DNA from: MGIIb-O5 sp036154155
GTDB lineage: Archaea; Thermoplasmatota; Poseidoniia; Poseidoniales; Thalassarchaeaceae
Reading direction: 5' to 3'
Assembly: GCA_036154155.1 (NCBI GenBank)
Contig: JAYZLP010000054.1
Span: 1 to 14,090 of the forward strand
Length of the DNA stretch: 14,090 nucleotides
In this document: one piece after another, positions 13,006 to 14,090 of the stretch
Position numbering within the stretch: the first letter of the stretch is position 1
Layout of the letters: every line of letters begins with the position of its first letter
Program-made: the position numbers and the translations under genes
Notes under the pieces: model-generated
The model's database searches: none
Told to the model about the DNA's origin: nothing
The model's input: only the letters and a program-made list of their open reading frames with translations

Positions 13006-14090
13006 CAGGTATCACCGACTCCCTCGTTGGAGAACGGATCAGTTCTCGTCATTGCGGAAGTATACTCCTTCCAGTCCATTGTGAATCTGTCCCTGTCGGG
13101 ATCCCATTCGTCCCAAGTGACCACTTCTTCCAATGCCTCTCTGTACATTTCGGGAACAATTCCGGGTACGATGAATGCCTTCTGCCTGTGAAGGGGATAG
13201 GGATTCCTCAGGGTGATTCCGAGTACTCCAAGTACAGCCCTCGCTACATACCAAGTTGCCTGGCTATTCCAACCATGGGCTATCTTGATCACTATCCCCA
13301 AGCCATTCGGCCAATCGGGATGAATCACGGATAGTCCGAGAAGCCCGTCAGCGCCTTCCTTTGCTAGCAGGCTCCCCTCTCCCGCCTTCAGACAGGTTGA
13401 GTCAAGTCTATTGAATCCGCCAACAAGATCGGGGCCCCTATTCATCGCTTCCCAAATCCAGTCATCGTTTTTACGATTAGCAAGTCCTGCGAACATTACT
13501 GCAAGCTCATCTACAGTGTTCGAAACTGTGGGGAAGCCACACCCGTCCTTTGCCACTCTAAGTGGTTCCCAGTCCGGTTTGCCCATATAGTCACGAAGAA
13601 CTTCGAGATATAGTGGAAACCACGGGGAACTAGGTAGTGTATAGCCGGCCCTATTTATTCCCATTTTCCGCATTCCCTTGAGGATAGCTGCATGTTCCCC
13701 CGAGCAGGTGTGAAACCATCTCCGAGGCCTCCTGACCTGTCTACCAAATTGGATTAGAGGAACATCCAGTGGGCATTGCATCAATCCCCACTCAGATTCG
13801 GAAAGAAGAGACTGGGCAGTAGCTACATGTTCAGTATCTCCATTGTGCGAAGAACAGGCGATCGCTTTCTGGGGCCAATCCATATCGTCCAGAACTTCTA
13901 CGAATGGCTTCATCATGAATGGCTTCATCATGGAACGACCGTAAACCAGAACATTCCCCCCAAAAGAATGCACTATCTCATTCCCATGGGCCCACGCAAT
14001 TGCTCCATGGATGGTATTCTCAGAAACGTCCATCCTTCGGAAGTCGACGAGTGGCTCCCACTCAACGTCCCTTCCTGTCGCTATGCCCTC
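13005..14090 (-). CDS. Asparaginase-II-family amidohydrolase, N-terminus beyond window
   Basis: Resembles thermolabile L-asparaginase of the Rhizobium type (Pfam Asparaginase_II), which hydrolyses L-asparagine to aspartate and ammonia with a Ser-Lys serine hydrolase mechanism. Visible family motifs are RSMMKPF (SxxK catalytic pair), CSSHNGD, HTCSGEHAA, KDGCGFPT and GLGIVIKI (second Lys). The reading frame is open from the ATG at 14031-14033 to the window edge, and those 19 codons read EWEPLVDFRRMDVSENTIHG. This matches the family's usual PLVEVTRGxxVESxHxG start, so the true start lies beyond 14090 and the ATG at 14033 is internal. The visible part is 361 residues. One zinc-site residue differs: the Lys of CSGK is Glu here (codon 13695-13697). 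The stop overlaps the aldehyde dehydrogenase start by one base. The substrate may be asparagine or another amide or amine; the context leaves this open. Confidence 0.78.
   Translation of the reverse strand, partial: EGIATGRDVEWEPLVDFRRMDVSENTIHGAIAWAHGNEIVHSFGGNVLVYGRSMMKPFMMKPFVEVLDDMDWPQKAIACSSHNGDTEHVATAQSLLSESEWGLMQCPLDVPLIQFGRQVRRPRRWFHTCSGEHAAILKGMRKMGINRAGYTLPSSPWFPLYLEVLRDYMGKPDWEPLRVAKDGCGFPTVSNTVDELAVMFAGLANRKNDDWIWEAMNRGPDLVGGFNRLDSTCLKAGEGSLLAKEGADGLLGLSVIHPDWPNGLGIVIKIAHGWNSQATWYVARAVLGVLGITLRNPYPLHRQKAFIVPGIVPEMYREALEEVVTWDEWDPDRDRFTMDWKEYTSAMTRTDPFSNEGVGDT
13011..13016 (-). promoter_or_regulatory. Ribosome binding site of the aldehyde dehydrogenase
   Basis: On the minus strand GGTGAT lies five bases before ATG 13005, inside the end of the upstream gene. 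It matches the archaeal 16S anti-Shine-Dalgarno complement GGAGGTGAT. It fixes the ATG at 13005 and supports coupled translation. Confidence 0.55.
13903..13932 (-). repeat. Perfect 15-base tandem duplication at the SxxK catalytic motif
   Basis: AATGGCTTCATCATG occurs twice back to back (13903-13917 and 13918-13932, plus-strand reading), coding MMKPF twice in the asparaginase-like protein. The first MMK is the xxK of the catalytic SxxK. The protein spacing from RS to VE still equals the family's, so the repeat did not lengthen the motif. Confidence 0.85.

Noticed and set aside
14031..14033. ATG as the start of the asparaginase-like gene.
   Set aside because: The frame continues open to 14090 and its residues (PLVDFRR before MDVSENTIHG) match the usual family N-terminus, so this Met is internal.

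Overview
The window looks like archaeal chromosome, most probably from an uncultivated marine euryarchaeote of the Poseidoniales (Marine Group II) or a close Thermoplasmatota relative. The archaeal assignment rests on three genes: the exosome subunit Csl4, a METTL5-type RNA methyltransferase, and a radical SAM protein of the archaeal COG1031 type. The narrower placement is inference. It comes from the very large secreted protein with Asp-rich calcium-binding repeats and a single C-terminal membrane helix, and from the bacterial-type genes mixed among archaeal ones. Genes are intron-free, tightly packed and start at ATG, TTG or GTG, with few Shine-Dalgarno sites.

Layout: five genes run rightward and three leftward, meeting tail to tail. 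Rightward: an aspartate-semialdehyde dehydrogenase (116-1252); a METTL5-like methyltransferase (1293-1943); a Csl4 protein with unusual C-terminal additions (1987-3285); a radical SAM/helix-hairpin-helix protein (3312-5102); and a giant surface protein of about 1774 residues (5221-10545). Leftward, in transcription order: an asparaginase-II-family protein cut by the right edge of the window (14090-13005); an aldehyde dehydrogenase whose start overlaps its stop by one base (13005-11569); and a FabH-type ketoacyl synthase (11544-10546). The stops at 10543-10545 and 10546-10548 abut. No gene-free stretch exceeds about 120 bases, and I saw no tRNA, rRNA, CRISPR array or insertion sequence.

How the genes may work together: the methyltransferase and Csl4 form a small RNA-processing group, perhaps one transcript with the radical SAM gene. 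The Csl4 protein is the most unusual item. After the normal exosome cap subunit it carries an RGG-rich linker, a CxxC-x17-CxxC zinc motif and a full RRM, which would give the exosome extra RNA-binding surface. The giant protein joins a signal peptide, a Reeler-like domain with a CX4CH motif, a six-unit RCC1 propeller with one Cys pair per unit, about nineteen ephrin-receptor-like Cys repeats interrupted by a PPC-like domain, Asp-rich repeats, one membrane helix and an acidic cytoplasmic tail. Part of its repeat array is a 105-residue (315-base) higher-order repeat in three consecutive copies. The leftward amidohydrolase and aldehyde dehydrogenase are translationally coupled and probably act in one catabolic route, whose substrate cannot be read from the sequence.
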